A DNA stretch of 59,169 nt from Gammaproteobacteria bacterium (GTDB lineage: Bacteria; Pseudomonadota; Gammaproteobacteria; HyVt-429): contig JAADGI010000026.1 in assembly GCA_013152415.1 (NCBI GenBank), forward strand, positions 1 to 59,169, read 5' to 3'. Below are positions 26,740-35,973 of this stretch, piece by piece. Position 1 is the first letter of the stretch. Every line of letters starts with the position of its first letter. The notes under the pieces were generated by a model. That model had not been told where the DNA came from. It made no database searches and saw only the letters and a program-made list of their open reading frames with translations. The position numbers were made by a program, and so were the translations under genes.

Positions 26740-27810
26740 ATGTCATTGCGGATTCTGGACTGGCACATCGGTCGCACCATTCTCAGCCACACCTTGATGG
26801 TGATTGGTGTATTGGTGGGGCTGTTTTCGTTCGTGGCCTTTGTTGATGAAATGCAGGATGTGGGTGTCGGCGGCTACAATTTTTATCAGGTCATGCGCTA
26901 TATCACGCTCAGTATGCCCCAGCGTGCCCATGAATTACTCCCCATGGCTTGTTTGTTGGGCACTATTCTGGGTTTATCCACCCTGGCGGCCCAGTCAGAG
27001 CTGGTGGTTATGCGCGCAGCAGGTATTTCTTTGTTTCGTATCGTGGGTTCAGTGATGAAGATGGCGGGCTTGTTCGTGGTGATGAATGTGTTGCTCAGCG
27101 AGGTTATTACACCGTTTACCGAGACCCTGGCGCAACGGGGTCGCGCCGAGGCCTTGCAAGAGACTGTAAATCAACACACTGACTATGGTTTGTGGATGCG
27201 TGACCAAGGGACTTTTATCAGTGTGGGTGAAGTTCTACCTGATCTTACCTTGCTGGATATTCGGGTGTTTGAATTCGACAGCACTCGTCACATGCGGTCT
27301 GTGGTCAGGGCTCGTGAAGGGCGTTTTGAGGGCGGACATTGGAAGCTTGAGGGCGTGCGCCAGACCCTATTTGAAAAAGGTCGGGCCAAGGGCACCCAGG
27401 TTGAATCTGCAACCTGGGACTCAGGCTTGGTCCCAGACATCTTGTCGGTATTTTTGGTTAAACCCGAGCAATTATCGGTGTGGCGATTACAGCGTTATAT
27501 CGCACATCTCAAAACCAATGCCCAGGAGACCGCACGTTTTGAGTTGGCATTCTGGCAAAAGATTGTTGCGCCCTTTGCGGTTGCAGTGATGGTGATATTG
27601 GCGATTCCCTTTGTTTTTGGACAATTGCGTAGTGGTAGTTTCGGGCGAAATTTATTTAATGGTGTGATGCTTGGCCTTGGATTCTTTTTAGCCAGCAAGG
27701 GCTTCGGTTATGTGGTGTTGGTCTATGGTATTCCGCCCTTTCTGGGCGCGGCCATGCCGACCATAATTTTTTCCATTGCGGCGTTGTTATTGCTAAGAAA
27801 GGTGGCTTAG
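26740..27810 (+). CDS. lptG: LPS export permease LptG
   Basis: 356 residues, paralogous to LptF with the same helix-jellyroll-helix plan. MSLRILDWHIGRTILSHTLM at the start and MRAAGISLFRIVGSVMKM for the ATPase contact are family features. It pairs with LptF in the LptB2FG complex. It ends 32 bases before the converging kinase gene. Confidence 0.95.
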   Translation: MSLRILDWHIGRTILSHTLMVIGVLVGLFSFVAFVDEMQDVGVGGYNFYQVMRYITLSMPQRAHELLPMACLLGTILGLSTLAAQSELVVMRAAGISLFRIVGSVMKMAGLFVVMNVLLSEVITPFTETLAQRGRAEALQETVNQHTDYGLWMRDQGTFISVGEVLPDLTLLDIRVFEFDSTRHMRSVVRAREGRFEGGHWKLEGVRQTLFEKGRAKGTQVESATWDSGLVPDILSVFLVKPEQLSVWRLQRYIAHLKTNAQETARFELAFWQKIVAPFAVAVMVILAIPFVFGQLRSGSFGRNLFNGVMLGLGFFLASKGFGYVVLVYGIPPFLGAAMPTIIFSIAALLLLRKVA

Positions 27811-27842
27811 GGACAGATGCAACCGGTGTATGGTTTTATGCT

Positions 27843-30428
27843 CTAACTCTTGAGTGTTTCTTTTGTGCTGTCTCCGTCCAATAAGCTGCGCACATGTGTT
27901 AACAATAAATTTGATGTGTAGGGCTTGTGCAATATGTTTTGGTGCAGCGCGTCATTTTCTATATTATTTTCCTGTCCATCCGCAAAACCGCTGACCATTT
28001 GTAATTTAATGTGAGGGTACCGTTGCTGCACTTTAGCGGCGAGTTGGTAGCCCCCCATGTTGGGCATGATGACATCGGTAATTACCAGGTCAACGGTTTC
28101 CTTTTCGAGTACGGCCAGTGCTTGTTCGCCATCATTGGCAGTTAATACGCGGTATCCGTGTGCAGCTAATATTTCACAAGCCAGTCCAACTAATGCTTGT
28201 TCATCATCCACTACCAACAGACATTCGCTACCGTTCAGGTTGCGCTCAGTATTTGTTGTCGATATTGGTGTTCCGGTGGCAGTTTTATACGTTCTTGGAA
28301 AATAGAGGGTAAAGCAACTGCCGTGACCCAGTTTGGAGTGGACCTTGATCGCTCCACCACTTCGCTCAACGAATCCATAGACCTGACTCAGCCCCAGGCC
28401 CGTACCCTGTTCACCCTTGGTGGTATAGAACGGATCAAAAATTCTTTCTTTTGTCGCATCATCCATACCGCAGCCGGTATCGGTAATACTGAGTGCGACA
28501 TAGTCGTTTTCATCAAGATGTAGTAATCCAGCTTTCATTGTATTGAGTTGTTCGTTGCTGGTGGAAATGGTTAGTTCACCGCCTTCCTCCATGGCATGCA
28601 TGGCGTTTATGCTCATGTTTATAATCGCATCTTCAAGGTCACCGCTGTCTACCCATGTTGGCCATAAATCAGGCGCTAGATTGAGAGTCAGCTTGATTTT
28701 TGCAGTTAGGGTTTTCTCCAACATAAGCTGTTGTTCCCGCAATAGCCCATTAATATCCAGTACCGTTGCATTCGGGGTTTTTTGCCGGGAAAAGGCCAAC
28801 AATTTTTTGGTGAGTTTTTTGCCACGTTTCGCTGCACGCTGGATATTGTAGACATATTTTGCCGACTTTGACTCCTGGTCAAGCTGATTGCCAAGCTGTT
28901 CGGCGTAGCCCATGATAATCCCTAGCAAATTGTTGTAATCATGGGCAATGCCACCAGTAAGTTTCCCCAGGGCATCCATTTTCTGTGCATGCCGTAATTG
29001 TTCCGCCTGCTTCTTCCGCTCGGTAATGTCAGTTGAGATGCCACAAACCGCATAAATATTGCCATCACTATCAAACAACGGAAATTTGACAGATCGAAAG
29101 GTATGAAGTCCATCCTCAAGAGGAGCGATTTCCTCTGATTCCAGTGCGCATCGTTGTGATAGCACCTCACTATCATTGTGTTGCATGTCGTCAGCAATAT
29201 CCCTGGGAAAAACATCGTATAGGGTCTTGCCAAGAATATCGGCATATTTTATATGCACTTGTTTCTCGAATTCTTTGTTTATGAATATAAACAAACCCTT
29301 CGTGTCTTTTATGTAGATAACCGCTGGGTAGTTATCCATGACGGCTTGTAAGTCACGTTTATTTTTGGCTGCGATCTTACGTAGCCGGTACTGTTCGGTC
29401 ACATCATTAAATACCAGCACCATACCCAGTATCTTGTTTTCATCACGAATAGGTGCGGCAGAATCAGCTATTTGACGTTCTATACCGTTTTTGGATACCA
29501 GAGTGGTGTGGTTGCTGAGGTAGATCACCTTGCCGGTCGCCATAACACTTTCAACAGGGTTTTTTATGGGTTCATGTGTGGTCGCATCAATTATCGGGAA
29601 GACATCTTTCAGTGATCTTCCATTCGCTTCTTCAAATTCCCAGCCAGTAAGCCGTTCAGCAACCGGATTCATGCGGGTAACATTGCCTTTGATATCGGTA
29701 GTGATTACGGCGTCACCAATGCTGTTTAGTGTTTGCGACAAATACAGTTTTTCTTTATTAAGTTCCTCAATGTGTTTATGAAGTCGGTATCTCAATTTGT
29801 TGATTGAAGAGACAACAATTTCGAATTCATCTGTCTTTTTTGTTGTGCGATCCAGGGACAGAGGGGTTTCAAGTGTCGATGTTTTGTCATTCAGGGTAAA
29901 TTCTGAGATATGCGAAAGATGTCGGGTAACCAATCTAGCAAATATGAAATATATAAACGCTGCAACCAGGGTGGTTTTTAACGCGTTAGATAACAGAATG
30001 ACCCAGAGTCTGTTTAGTAATCTGTTGTAAACATCGGTAAGGGATGCGACGACACTAAATCTTCCTATAGAGATGTTATTGTTGTTATATGGATACTTCA
30101 GGTCTAACCTAAATTCAATATTGTCTCCTTGTTGAATAGAGCCACTTTTTATTTTTTCGCTGCGCGCCAAAATTACCTCGGAATAGGCAATATCGGACAG
30201 TTCAGTTATGCCTTCAAGAATTAACCTTATTTGTTTGCGGTCTGACAACCAGACAGATTGGGTTATGCTTTCGATATAACTCGCTTTTATTTGCTCAAGT
30301 TTTTGGTTGATACCATCAATATCGTGTCGGAACTCACCGTACAGTTGTATTGCAGTTATTACCAGTGTGATGATTGAGCTAAAAAGAATTGTATAGACAA
30401 TTAGTTTCCGTGCCACACCGCTTTTCAT
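27843..30428 (-). CDS. hybrid sensor histidine kinase (CHASE-like sensor, PAS-PAS-HisKA-HATPase-REC)
   Basis: About 861 residues from ATG 30428; an upstream TTG would add 11. Numbering below counts from that TTG. Order: transmembrane helix (20-42), periplasmic sensor, second helix (150-175), two PAS domains (about 235-358 and 365-483), HisKA with the phospho-acceptor H507 in GGIAHDYNNLL, HATPase (DTGCGMDDATKERIFDPFYT, GTGLGLSQVYGF) and a receiver with D796 in DLVITDVIMPNMGG. No DNA-binding output domain is present. It follows a solute-binding protein gene by 43 bases, so the pair may sense a periplasmic ligand together. Confidence 0.92.
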   Translation of the reverse strand: MKSGVARKLIVYTILFSSIITLVITAIQLYGEFRHDIDGINQKLEQIKASYIESITQSVWLSDRKQIRLILEGITELSDIAYSEVILARSEKIKSGSIQQGDNIEFRLDLKYPYNNNNISIGRFSVVASLTDVYNRLLNRLWVILLSNALKTTLVAAFIYFIFARLVTRHLSHISEFTLNDKTSTLETPLSLDRTTKKTDEFEIVVSSINKLRYRLHKHIEELNKEKLYLSQTLNSIGDAVITTDIKGNVTRMNPVAERLTGWEFEEANGRSLKDVFPIIDATTHEPIKNPVESVMATGKVIYLSNHTTLVSKNGIERQIADSAAPIRDENKILGMVLVFNDVTEQYRLRKIAAKNKRDLQAVMDNYPAVIYIKDTKGLFIFINKEFEKQVHIKYADILGKTLYDVFPRDIADDMQHNDSEVLSQRCALESEEIAPLEDGLHTFRSVKFPLFDSDGNIYAVCGISTDITERKKQAEQLRHAQKMDALGKLTGGIAHDYNNLLGIIMGYAEQLGNQLDQESKSAKYVYNIQRAAKRGKKLTKKLLAFSRQKTPNATVLDINGLLREQQLMLEKTLTAKIKLTLNLAPDLWPTWVDSGDLEDAIINMSINAMHAMEEGGELTISTSNEQLNTMKAGLLHLDENDYVALSITDTGCGMDDATKERIFDPFYTTKGEQGTGLGLSQVYGFVERSGGAIKVHSKLGHGSCFTLYFPRTYKTATGTPISTTNTERNLNGSECLLVVDDEQALVGLACEILAAHGYRVLTANDGEQALAVLEKETVDLVITDVIMPNMGGYQLAAKVQQRYPHIKLQMVSGFADGQENNIENDALHQNILHKPYTSNLLLTHVRSLLDGDSTKETLKS

Positions 30429-30471
30429 ATTCTGATTACGTCTAAAGATCAAGGCTGGCAATTCTCGCGGC

Positions 30472-31218
30472 TTAATTTAATAAGCTATTTAGTGATTGGC
30501 CATATATTTTCTTGTATGTTCCGTCTATTTTCATTTCCCTTAAGGCTCTGGAAAGTTTCGGTACCAGGTTTTTGTGCATCTTATTGATATAAAGATAAAG
30601 TTCGAAACTGGCTATAGGTGCTTGCAGATAATATTTCTTACCCGGATTTTGTTTAAGACACCATAATCCGCTCCAGCGGTCGTACAGCACGACATCTGCA
30701 CGGTTATTATCGAGTAATCCAAATAACTGTTCAGCATCTTTAACTCGAACAAGTGATTTATATCGCTTTACTTTTTTTTCAAAAACCTTCCAGCCATTAA
30801 TAAATGTAACGTTGTATGGTTCCAGGTCCTCCCAGTATTTAATTTTAAATTGTTTATTTATAGTGAAAGCCACAAAATCAAAATCAATAATTTTTTCAGG
30901 TACCATCACAAGGTTGGGGTATTTTTTCTCTATACCTTTTATTCTTGCTATGTTGCCGTCGTCTATTCCGGTATTGGCATTTATTAACGCCCTCTCTGAT
31001 GGAAGCAATATAGTTTTTGCTTCTACCCCAACACGTTGGAACATATTTTTTACAATCAAGTCATAAAAGCCGTTGTGATCAGGATTAACAAAGGGTTCTC
31101 CTCTGCCAGAGGTGATACTAAGTGGGGTGTCGGCATATATTGGAAAAGGAGTAAAAGAGAAAACTAGCAATAGTGAACAAAATGTTTCCAGGAACTTATT
31201 GGTTTTATTGTACGCCAT
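30472..31218 (-). CDS. periplasmic solute-binding protein (SBP_bac_3 type)
   Basis: 248 residues from ATG 31218, preceded by CAGGAA; the longer reading has an unlikely leader. A signal peptide spans 1-30 (ETFCSLLLVFSFTPFPIYAD). The mature part has the type-2 periplasmic binding fold seen in amino-acid-binding and sensor proteins (FYDLIVKNMFQRVGVEAKTI, LLPSERALINANTGIDDGNI, NNRADVVLYDRWSGL). No permease or ATPase is adjacent. Placement just before the hybrid kinase suggests a role in signal detection rather than uptake. Confidence 0.82.
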   Translation of the reverse strand: MAYNKTNKFLETFCSLLLVFSFTPFPIYADTPLSITSGRGEPFVNPDHNGFYDLIVKNMFQRVGVEAKTILLPSERALINANTGIDDGNIARIKGIEKKYPNLVMVPEKIIDFDFVAFTINKQFKIKYWEDLEPYNVTFINGWKVFEKKVKRYKSLVRVKDAEQLFGLLDNNRADVVLYDRWSGLWCLKQNPGKKYYLQAPIASFELYLYINKMHKNLVPKLSRALREMKIDGTYKKIYGQSLNSLLN

Positions 31219-31488
31219 TGTTATGGGTTCCTGTGTTAAAGGATGCATAGCTATTGTACACGCTAAATTGACTTCCGCAATGTACCAGTAAACCCTATTA
31301 CGGTTTGTGAACCAAAAAAGCACGAAAAATATTTCTAATTGTTTGGCGCCCTATGGATTTTCTTGGTTCCCAAAGATATCAGGCGGTAATGATGGGGCTT
31401 TTTTATTTTGTGTTCTTGCGGCAGCCACTGTCGATGTTCTCGGCAACGGCACAGTATTTTTAGAAGCGCAAGTGTTGAGTTATACAGG

Positions 31489-33867
31489 TCAATCGGCTTG
31501 TTGGTTCTTCGCTAAATACAACCAGGTTTCAATTACCGAATCCGGGTTCAGTGATACGCTGTGGATACCCTGTTGCATAAGCCATTGTGCAAAGTCCGGA
31601 TAGTCGGAAGGCCCCTGTCCGCAAATACCGATATATTTATCGGCCTTGCGGCAGGCTTCAATAGCCATACTCAGAAGGGATTTTACCGCAGGGTTGCGTT
31701 CATCAAATAGATCGGCGATTAAACTGGAATCCCGGTCCAGGCCCAGGGTGAGTTGGGTGAGGTCATTGGAGCCAATGGAAAAACCATCAAAATATTTCAG
31801 GAATTGATCGGCGAGCAGGGCGTTGGAGGGGATTTCGCACATCATGATGAGGCGCAAGCCCCTGTCGCCACGACGCAGTCCATTTTCTTCCAGTAGCGCG
31901 ACAACCCCCTGGGCTTCGTCGACAGTGCGCACAAAGGGGATCATGACTTCGAGGTTGGTGAGGCCCATGTCGTTGCGGGCCCGCTTGATGGCAGCGCATT
32001 CCAGCTCAAAGCATTCTTTAAAGTGGTCGTCCAGATAACGGGCGGCGCCACGAAATCCCAGCATGGGGTTTTCTTCTCCGGGTTCATAGGCCTGGCCACC
32101 CAACAGGCTGGCGTATTCATTGGATTTAAAGTCTGAAGTGCGCAGGATCACCGGTTTGGGGGCAAAGGCGGCGGCGATGGTGGCGATGCCCTCACTGAGT
32201 TTTTCGATATAAAACTGCACCGGGCTGGTATGGCCCTCCATGAGGGTGTCTATCTTTTGCTGTATTGCCTTGGGCTGTTGTTCATAGTGCAGCAGGGCCT
32301 TGGGATGGATGCCAATGGAGCGGTTGATAATAAACTCTACCCGCGCCAGACCAACGCCATCATTGGGCAGGAAGCTAAAATCAAAGGCCCGGTCCGGGGT
32401 ACCCACATTGAGCATAACCTTGAACGGCAGGGGGGGCAGTGTATCGACGTTGATCTCACGGATTTTATAATCCTGCCGCCCGGTGTAGACCTTGCCTACG
32501 TCACCCTCGGCGCAGGACACCGTGACTTCCTGTCCGTCGCTAATCTTTTCCGTGGCCTGGTCACAGCCCACTACTGCGGGTATGCCCAACTCCCGGGCGA
32601 TGATGGCGGCATGGCAGGTACGCCCTCCCCGGTTGGTGACGATGGCCGCCGCACGTTGCATGATAGGTTCCCAGCTCGGGTCGGTCATATCGGTGACAAG
32701 GACGTCACCCTGGGCGACCCGGTCGATGTCCTTGATGTCGAGGATGATTCGAGCGGTACCTGCACCAATCCGCTGGCCGATGCTGCGACCACTGACCAGG
32801 ACCTCGCTCTGGGTCTGTAATTCATAACGTTGGATGTGGGTACGTGTGTCCCGGCTTTTGACGGTCTCCGGCCGAGCCTGGACAATATAAAGCTGTCCGT
32901 CGATGCTGTCTTTGGCCCACTCAATATCCACTGCGTGGCCGTAGTGCTGTTCGATTATGAGCGCCTGTTGCGCCAGCTCAGTGACCTCATCGTCACGGAT
33001 GCTATAGCGATGCCGGTCGGCGGGGGTGACATCCAGGGTGGTGGTGGACGAGCCCGGTTGTTGATCCTGGCCATAGATCATGCGGATGGCCTTGGTCCCC
33101 AGATTTCGCCGCAAGATGGGCAGGTGTCCGGTTTTCAATGCAGGTTTGTAGACGTAAAACTCATCCGGATTGACCAGGCCCTGTACGATGGTTTCACCCA
33201 GGCCGTAGGCACTGGTGATGAAGACCACATCGCTAAAACCAGATTCGGTGTCGAGGGTGAATATGACCCCACTGGCGGCGTTATCGCTACGCACCATACG
33301 CTGCACCCCTACGGACAGGGCCACCAGGCGATGTTCAAATCCTTGGTGCACCCGGTAGGCAATGGCGCGATCCGTGAATAATGAACTGTAAACGGCCTTG
33401 ATGGTGGTGAGCAGCTTATCGACGCCCTTGATGTTGAGATAGCTGTCCTGTTGCCCGGCGAAGGAGGCCGTGGGCAGGTCTTCTGCGGTGGCGGACGAGC
33501 GCACCGCAAAGCTTACGTCATGGCCGTATCGGGTGACCAGTTCTTCATAGGCCCGGCCAATGGCCTGTTCAAATTCCCTGGAAAAGGGTGTGGCCAGAAT
33601 CCACCGGCGAATGTCTGTACCGGCCTGACCCAGGGTGGGGACATCTTCCACATCTACTGAATCGAGTCGCTGGTAGATGCGGTCCCCCAGTCCGTTGATC
33701 GACATAAACCGCCGAAAAGCCGAGGCGGTGGTGGCAAAACCACCGGGCACACGCACCGCTTTGGCGCTCAGGGCGCTGATCATTTCTCCCAAAGAGGCAT
33801 TTTTGCCACCGACCTGGGCAAGGTCTGCCAAACCTAATTTATCGAGCCAGACAAGATCATCACACAT
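31489..33867 (-). CDS. ppsA: phosphoenolpyruvate synthase
   Basis: 792 residues from ATG 33867 (a TTG nine bases earlier is possible). Three parts are visible: the N-terminal nucleotide-binding domain (KNASLGEMISALSAKAVRVP, FAVRSSATAEDLPTASFAGQ), the swivelling domain with the phosphohistidine in GGRTCHAAIIARELGIPAVV, and the C-terminal PEP/pyruvate domain (ILRTSDFKSNEYASLLGG, FSIGSNDLTQLTLGLDRDS). It converts pyruvate and ATP to PEP, the entry step of gluconeogenesis. No neighbouring PEP-synthase regulatory kinase gene is seen. Confidence 0.96.
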   Translation of the reverse strand: MCDDLVWLDKLGLADLAQVGGKNASLGEMISALSAKAVRVPGGFATTASAFRRFMSINGLGDRIYQRLDSVDVEDVPTLGQAGTDIRRWILATPFSREFEQAIGRAYEELVTRYGHDVSFAVRSSATAEDLPTASFAGQQDSYLNIKGVDKLLTTIKAVYSSLFTDRAIAYRVHQGFEHRLVALSVGVQRMVRSDNAASGVIFTLDTESGFSDVVFITSAYGLGETIVQGLVNPDEFYVYKPALKTGHLPILRRNLGTKAIRMIYGQDQQPGSSTTTLDVTPADRHRYSIRDDEVTELAQQALIIEQHYGHAVDIEWAKDSIDGQLYIVQARPETVKSRDTRTHIQRYELQTQSEVLVSGRSIGQRIGAGTARIILDIKDIDRVAQGDVLVTDMTDPSWEPIMQRAAAIVTNRGGRTCHAAIIARELGIPAVVGCDQATEKISDGQEVTVSCAEGDVGKVYTGRQDYKIREINVDTLPPLPFKVMLNVGTPDRAFDFSFLPNDGVGLARVEFIINRSIGIHPKALLHYEQQPKAIQQKIDTLMEGHTSPVQFYIEKLSEGIATIAAAFAPKPVILRTSDFKSNEYASLLGGQAYEPGEENPMLGFRGAARYLDDHFKECFELECAAIKRARNDMGLTNLEVMIPFVRTVDEAQGVVALLEENGLRRGDRGLRLIMMCEIPSNALLADQFLKYFDGFSIGSNDLTQLTLGLDRDSSLIADLFDERNPAVKSLLSMAIEACRKADKYIGICGQGPSDYPDFAQWLMQQGIHSVSLNPDSVIETWLYLAKNQQAD

Positions 33868-33917
33868 GGGCGTCAACCGGTGTTGTGGGGGCGGGATGGG
33901 GTACCGAAGGCCTTATT

Positions 33918-34364
33918 TTACTTGCTGCGGTCTTTAGGCATAAACAATAGCCGGGTTTTTGAGATCCGGTCATGCCAAGTCAGGCCATTTTGATCGACAA
34001 GCGACCACAGGTAACCCAATCCCAGAAAGGTCCAGGATAGTATAGCGGCTCCACAGCGAATGATGGCCTGTTTTGGGCTTACGGCAGACCCATCTGGGGA
34101 GACCAACTTGATGCGCCAGGCCCGCATCCCCAGGGTTTGTCCACCATGGCACCAGAACCAGCTGAAAAAACCACAGGCAACGATTAAGAGATAGACCTGA
34201 ATCAGGTGGCGGGTGAGGGGCCAGTGGTGGGCGGCCTCTGGAATTGCCAATAGGGGGACCTCGGCCAGCATCCACAGGGGGATCAGCAACAGACTGTCGT
34301 AGGCAATGGCCCCCAGTCGCCGTAGTAAGCCGACAGTAGGTCCAATTATGGGTTTGGAAGGCAT
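33918..34364 (-). CDS. RDD-family membrane protein
   Basis: 148 residues from ATG 34364; a GTG at 34400 is an alternative. The RDD features are LLRRLGAIAYDSLLLIPLWM, then GGQTLGMRAWRIKLVSPDGS and the closing LVDQNGLTWHDRISKTRLL. Three hydrophobic segments are predicted. Family members are small inner-membrane proteins of uncertain role. It lies 50 bases upstream of ppsA on the same strand and may share its transcript. Confidence 0.85.
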   Translation of the reverse strand: MPSKPIIGPTVGLLRRLGAIAYDSLLLIPLWMLAEVPLLAIPEAAHHWPLTRHLIQVYLLIVACGFFSWFWCHGGQTLGMRAWRIKLVSPDGSAVSPKQAIIRCGAAILSWTFLGLGYLWSLVDQNGLTWHDRISKTRLLFMPKDRSK

Positions 34365-34655
34365 GCTTGACGAGGTGTTTGGATTATGTTTTGGCCGCAC
34401 GAGTTGTTCACAGTGAGGGAAGCTGTTGTTTTTTAAGGGTCAAAAGTCTGGCTCGGCTATATAAGTAAAACATTAAATACGTAACTTATTGAATAATATA
34501 GAAAAGTTTGTCTGCCCAATCCTTGCTCAATTGCCCCAGGCTTTGGCCTTAAAGGCGTATTGGCGCAATTTCGCCAAGTTACCCACAGAGTTGTCCACAG
34601 GACTGTGGGCAAAGTGGGGTGTAACCTGGACAGTCCTTAAATCCACCCAGAAATT

Positions 34656-34732
34656 TGGTGCCCCGGAGACGATTCGAACGTCCGACCTGCCGCTTAGGAG
34701 GCGGCTGCTCTATCCAGCTGAGCTACCGGGGC
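34656..34732 (-). tRNA. tRNA-Arg (anticodon CCT)
   Basis: Read on the minus strand, a full cloverleaf is visible: acceptor GCCCCGG/CCGGGGC, D-arm GCTCAGCTGGATAGAGC, anticodon stem GCCGC/GCGGC with loop CTCCTAA (anticodon CCT), T-arm GGACG-TTCGAAT-CGTCT, discriminator A and an encoded CCA. It reads AGG arginine codons. It marks the left side of the accessory island, which lies beyond its 5' end. Confidence 0.96.
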
Positions 34733-35181
34733 CTGACAAATCCGTGCCGATATTGCTGTTGGGACGACTGAGCTCATGATCGGGTTTAGTTTTATGGGAA
34801 ATGGATGGGCAAAGGAGGATCGTAAAACAACCCTAACCAATTGTTAAGTCAATACATTCCTAACTATGGGTTTGGCTGTTACCCCTAAAGTTACCCCCCG
34901 CGCCTATCCACTTGGCTCCGATTACCCGCAGCAGATTCAGCCACGTCTGGATTATACACATTTCGGACATCTGGAAACTCGGCTGGGTTGAAACGATAGC
35001 AGGCAGTCCGAAATTTGGAGATTGGGATAGAGCGCAAGGTAGCGGCATTCTATTCAAGTGTCCATACATTCGGCGTGGGCAGCTTTTGGCCCATTACTAT
35101 TCCTGAGATGAAGGTGGACGATAGCTTGGTGAACCAGGACTCGGTCTCACCAAACAAATGTGGGCTTGTGCCCGGCATAAG
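34733..35181. other. gene-poor left flank of the accessory island
   Basis: No gene of usual length. A 41-codon frame starts at ATG 34866 (MGLAVTPKVTPRAYPLGSDY...) but has no supporting context. Two direct copies of GTTACCCC (34878-34885, 34890-34897) and the decamer AGGAGGATCG (34813-34822, identical to 42971-42980 in tRNA-Ala) lie here and may be traces of integration (see findings). Confidence 0.35.
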
Positions 35182-35210
35182 TTGTGTATGTAGGTGTGTA
35201 TGTGTATACT
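35182..35210 (+). promoter_or_regulatory. sigma70-type promoter candidate for the micro-operon
   Basis: TTGTGT (35182-35187) and TATACT (35205-35210) are separated by exactly 17 bp, with TGTG just before the -10. The first gene starts 33 bases after the -10. This is the best promoter match near the island genes. Confidence 0.55.
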
Positions 35211-35242
35211 ATGGTGAATAGTCAGCAATCTGTGAGGACACT

Positions 35243-35518
35243 ATGCGAGCGCAAGATAATTTAGTCAGAAAGCAGTACATGGTTTCAACAGAAAATGTGG
35301 CGAAGGCTACTAAGATTGCTAAATCCCGAAGTACTTCCGCTTCAGATATAGTCAGGTTAGCCATTGATGCCTATGATCCCAATGGCGCCCAGGGTCTAGA
35401 GGCCCCGGAGATGATGGAGTTGGTGGCTAAGAAGCTTAAAGAGGCAATCGTTGCGACTCAGAAAGCGAATCGTAAAGTCACCAAAGCACTCACCAAACTC
35501 GGTGAGGTGAGGACCTAA
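35243..35518 (+). CDS. small ribbon-helix-helix-like protein
   Basis: 91 residues. QYMVSTENVAKATKIAKSRS followed by SASDIVRLAIDAY reads like a ribbon-helix-helix DNA-binding segment (short beta strand, then two helices). The C-terminal half (MMELVAKKLKEAIVATQKAN...) is a basic amphipathic helix. ATG 35243 follows GAGG. Its TAA overlaps the ATG of the next frame (TAATG), so the two are coupled. It may autoregulate the operon. Family not recognised. Confidence 0.65.
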   Translation: MRAQDNLVRKQYMVSTENVAKATKIAKSRSTSASDIVRLAIDAYDPNGAQGLEAPEMMELVAKKLKEAIVATQKANRKVTKALTKLGEVRT

Positions 35519-35688
35519 TGGCGGGCTGGAAGGATATCCTGATGGATATGATCAGACTGACCGATGAAGTTAAACGCCTTGATGAATTGACAGAGAAGTT
35601 GAGTGACCGAACGGTCGAAATAGACAAGCGCGTAGTACGGCTTGAAACGATGGTTGAGATGTCACAAAAACAACTACCTGGGAAATAG
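35518..35688 (+). CDS. 56-aa coiled-coil protein
   Basis: This short frame starts at ATG 35518 inside the stop of the upstream gene and ends at TAG 35686-35688. The product begins MAGWKDILMDMIRLTDEVKR and continues as charged heptads (LDELTEKLSDRTVEIDKRVV), so a coiled coil is expected. The strict stop-start overlap is the main evidence that it is translated. Small proteins of this kind often accompany ribbon-helix-helix proteins on mobile DNA; the role is unknown. Confidence 0.5.
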   Translation: MAGWKDILMDMIRLTDEVKRLDELTEKLSDRTVEIDKRVVRLETMVEMSQKQLPGK

Positions 35689-35715
35689 CGGAAAAGATAT
35701 CCAGGAGACAACGCA

Positions 35716-35820
35716 ATGTTAAGAGTAGAAACAGAATGGGAAGACAGTGGTCGCTGGTTAGCCGAAAGACTTGAGCATGGCGAGTCCGTGTCCGATCTGA
35801 AAAGGTTGCTTGCTGCATGA
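35716..35820 (+). CDS. 34-aa protein, third frame of the micro-operon
   Basis: ATG 35716 lies 8 bases after AGGAG (35703-35707) and the frame closes at TGA 35818-35820. The product is MLRVETEWEDSGRWLAERLE followed by HGESVSDLKRLLAA. The clear ribosome site and the 27-base spacing from the previous frame support it. The acidic, helical sequence resembles the tail of a larger antitoxin-like protein; no function assigned. Confidence 0.4.
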   Translation: MLRVETEWEDSGRWLAERLEHGESVSDLKRLLAA

Positions 35821-35973
35821 GTCGATGGCCTTCTTCAAAATAGCAGTGTTTGTGCTTTCAAAAATGAATCTATTTCTTTTCACAGATGTGATCATATTCA
35901 AGTAACGGATTACGTAAATTGTCAAAGCTTAAGATATCCTCGATGGGTAAAAAAACTAAACATCTCTTGGATA

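Noticed and set aside
34656..34732. tRNA-Arg as the integration site of the island
   Set aside because: The island lies on the 5' side of this tRNA; integrases normally use the 3' end, which faces the other way. tRNA-Ala fits better.
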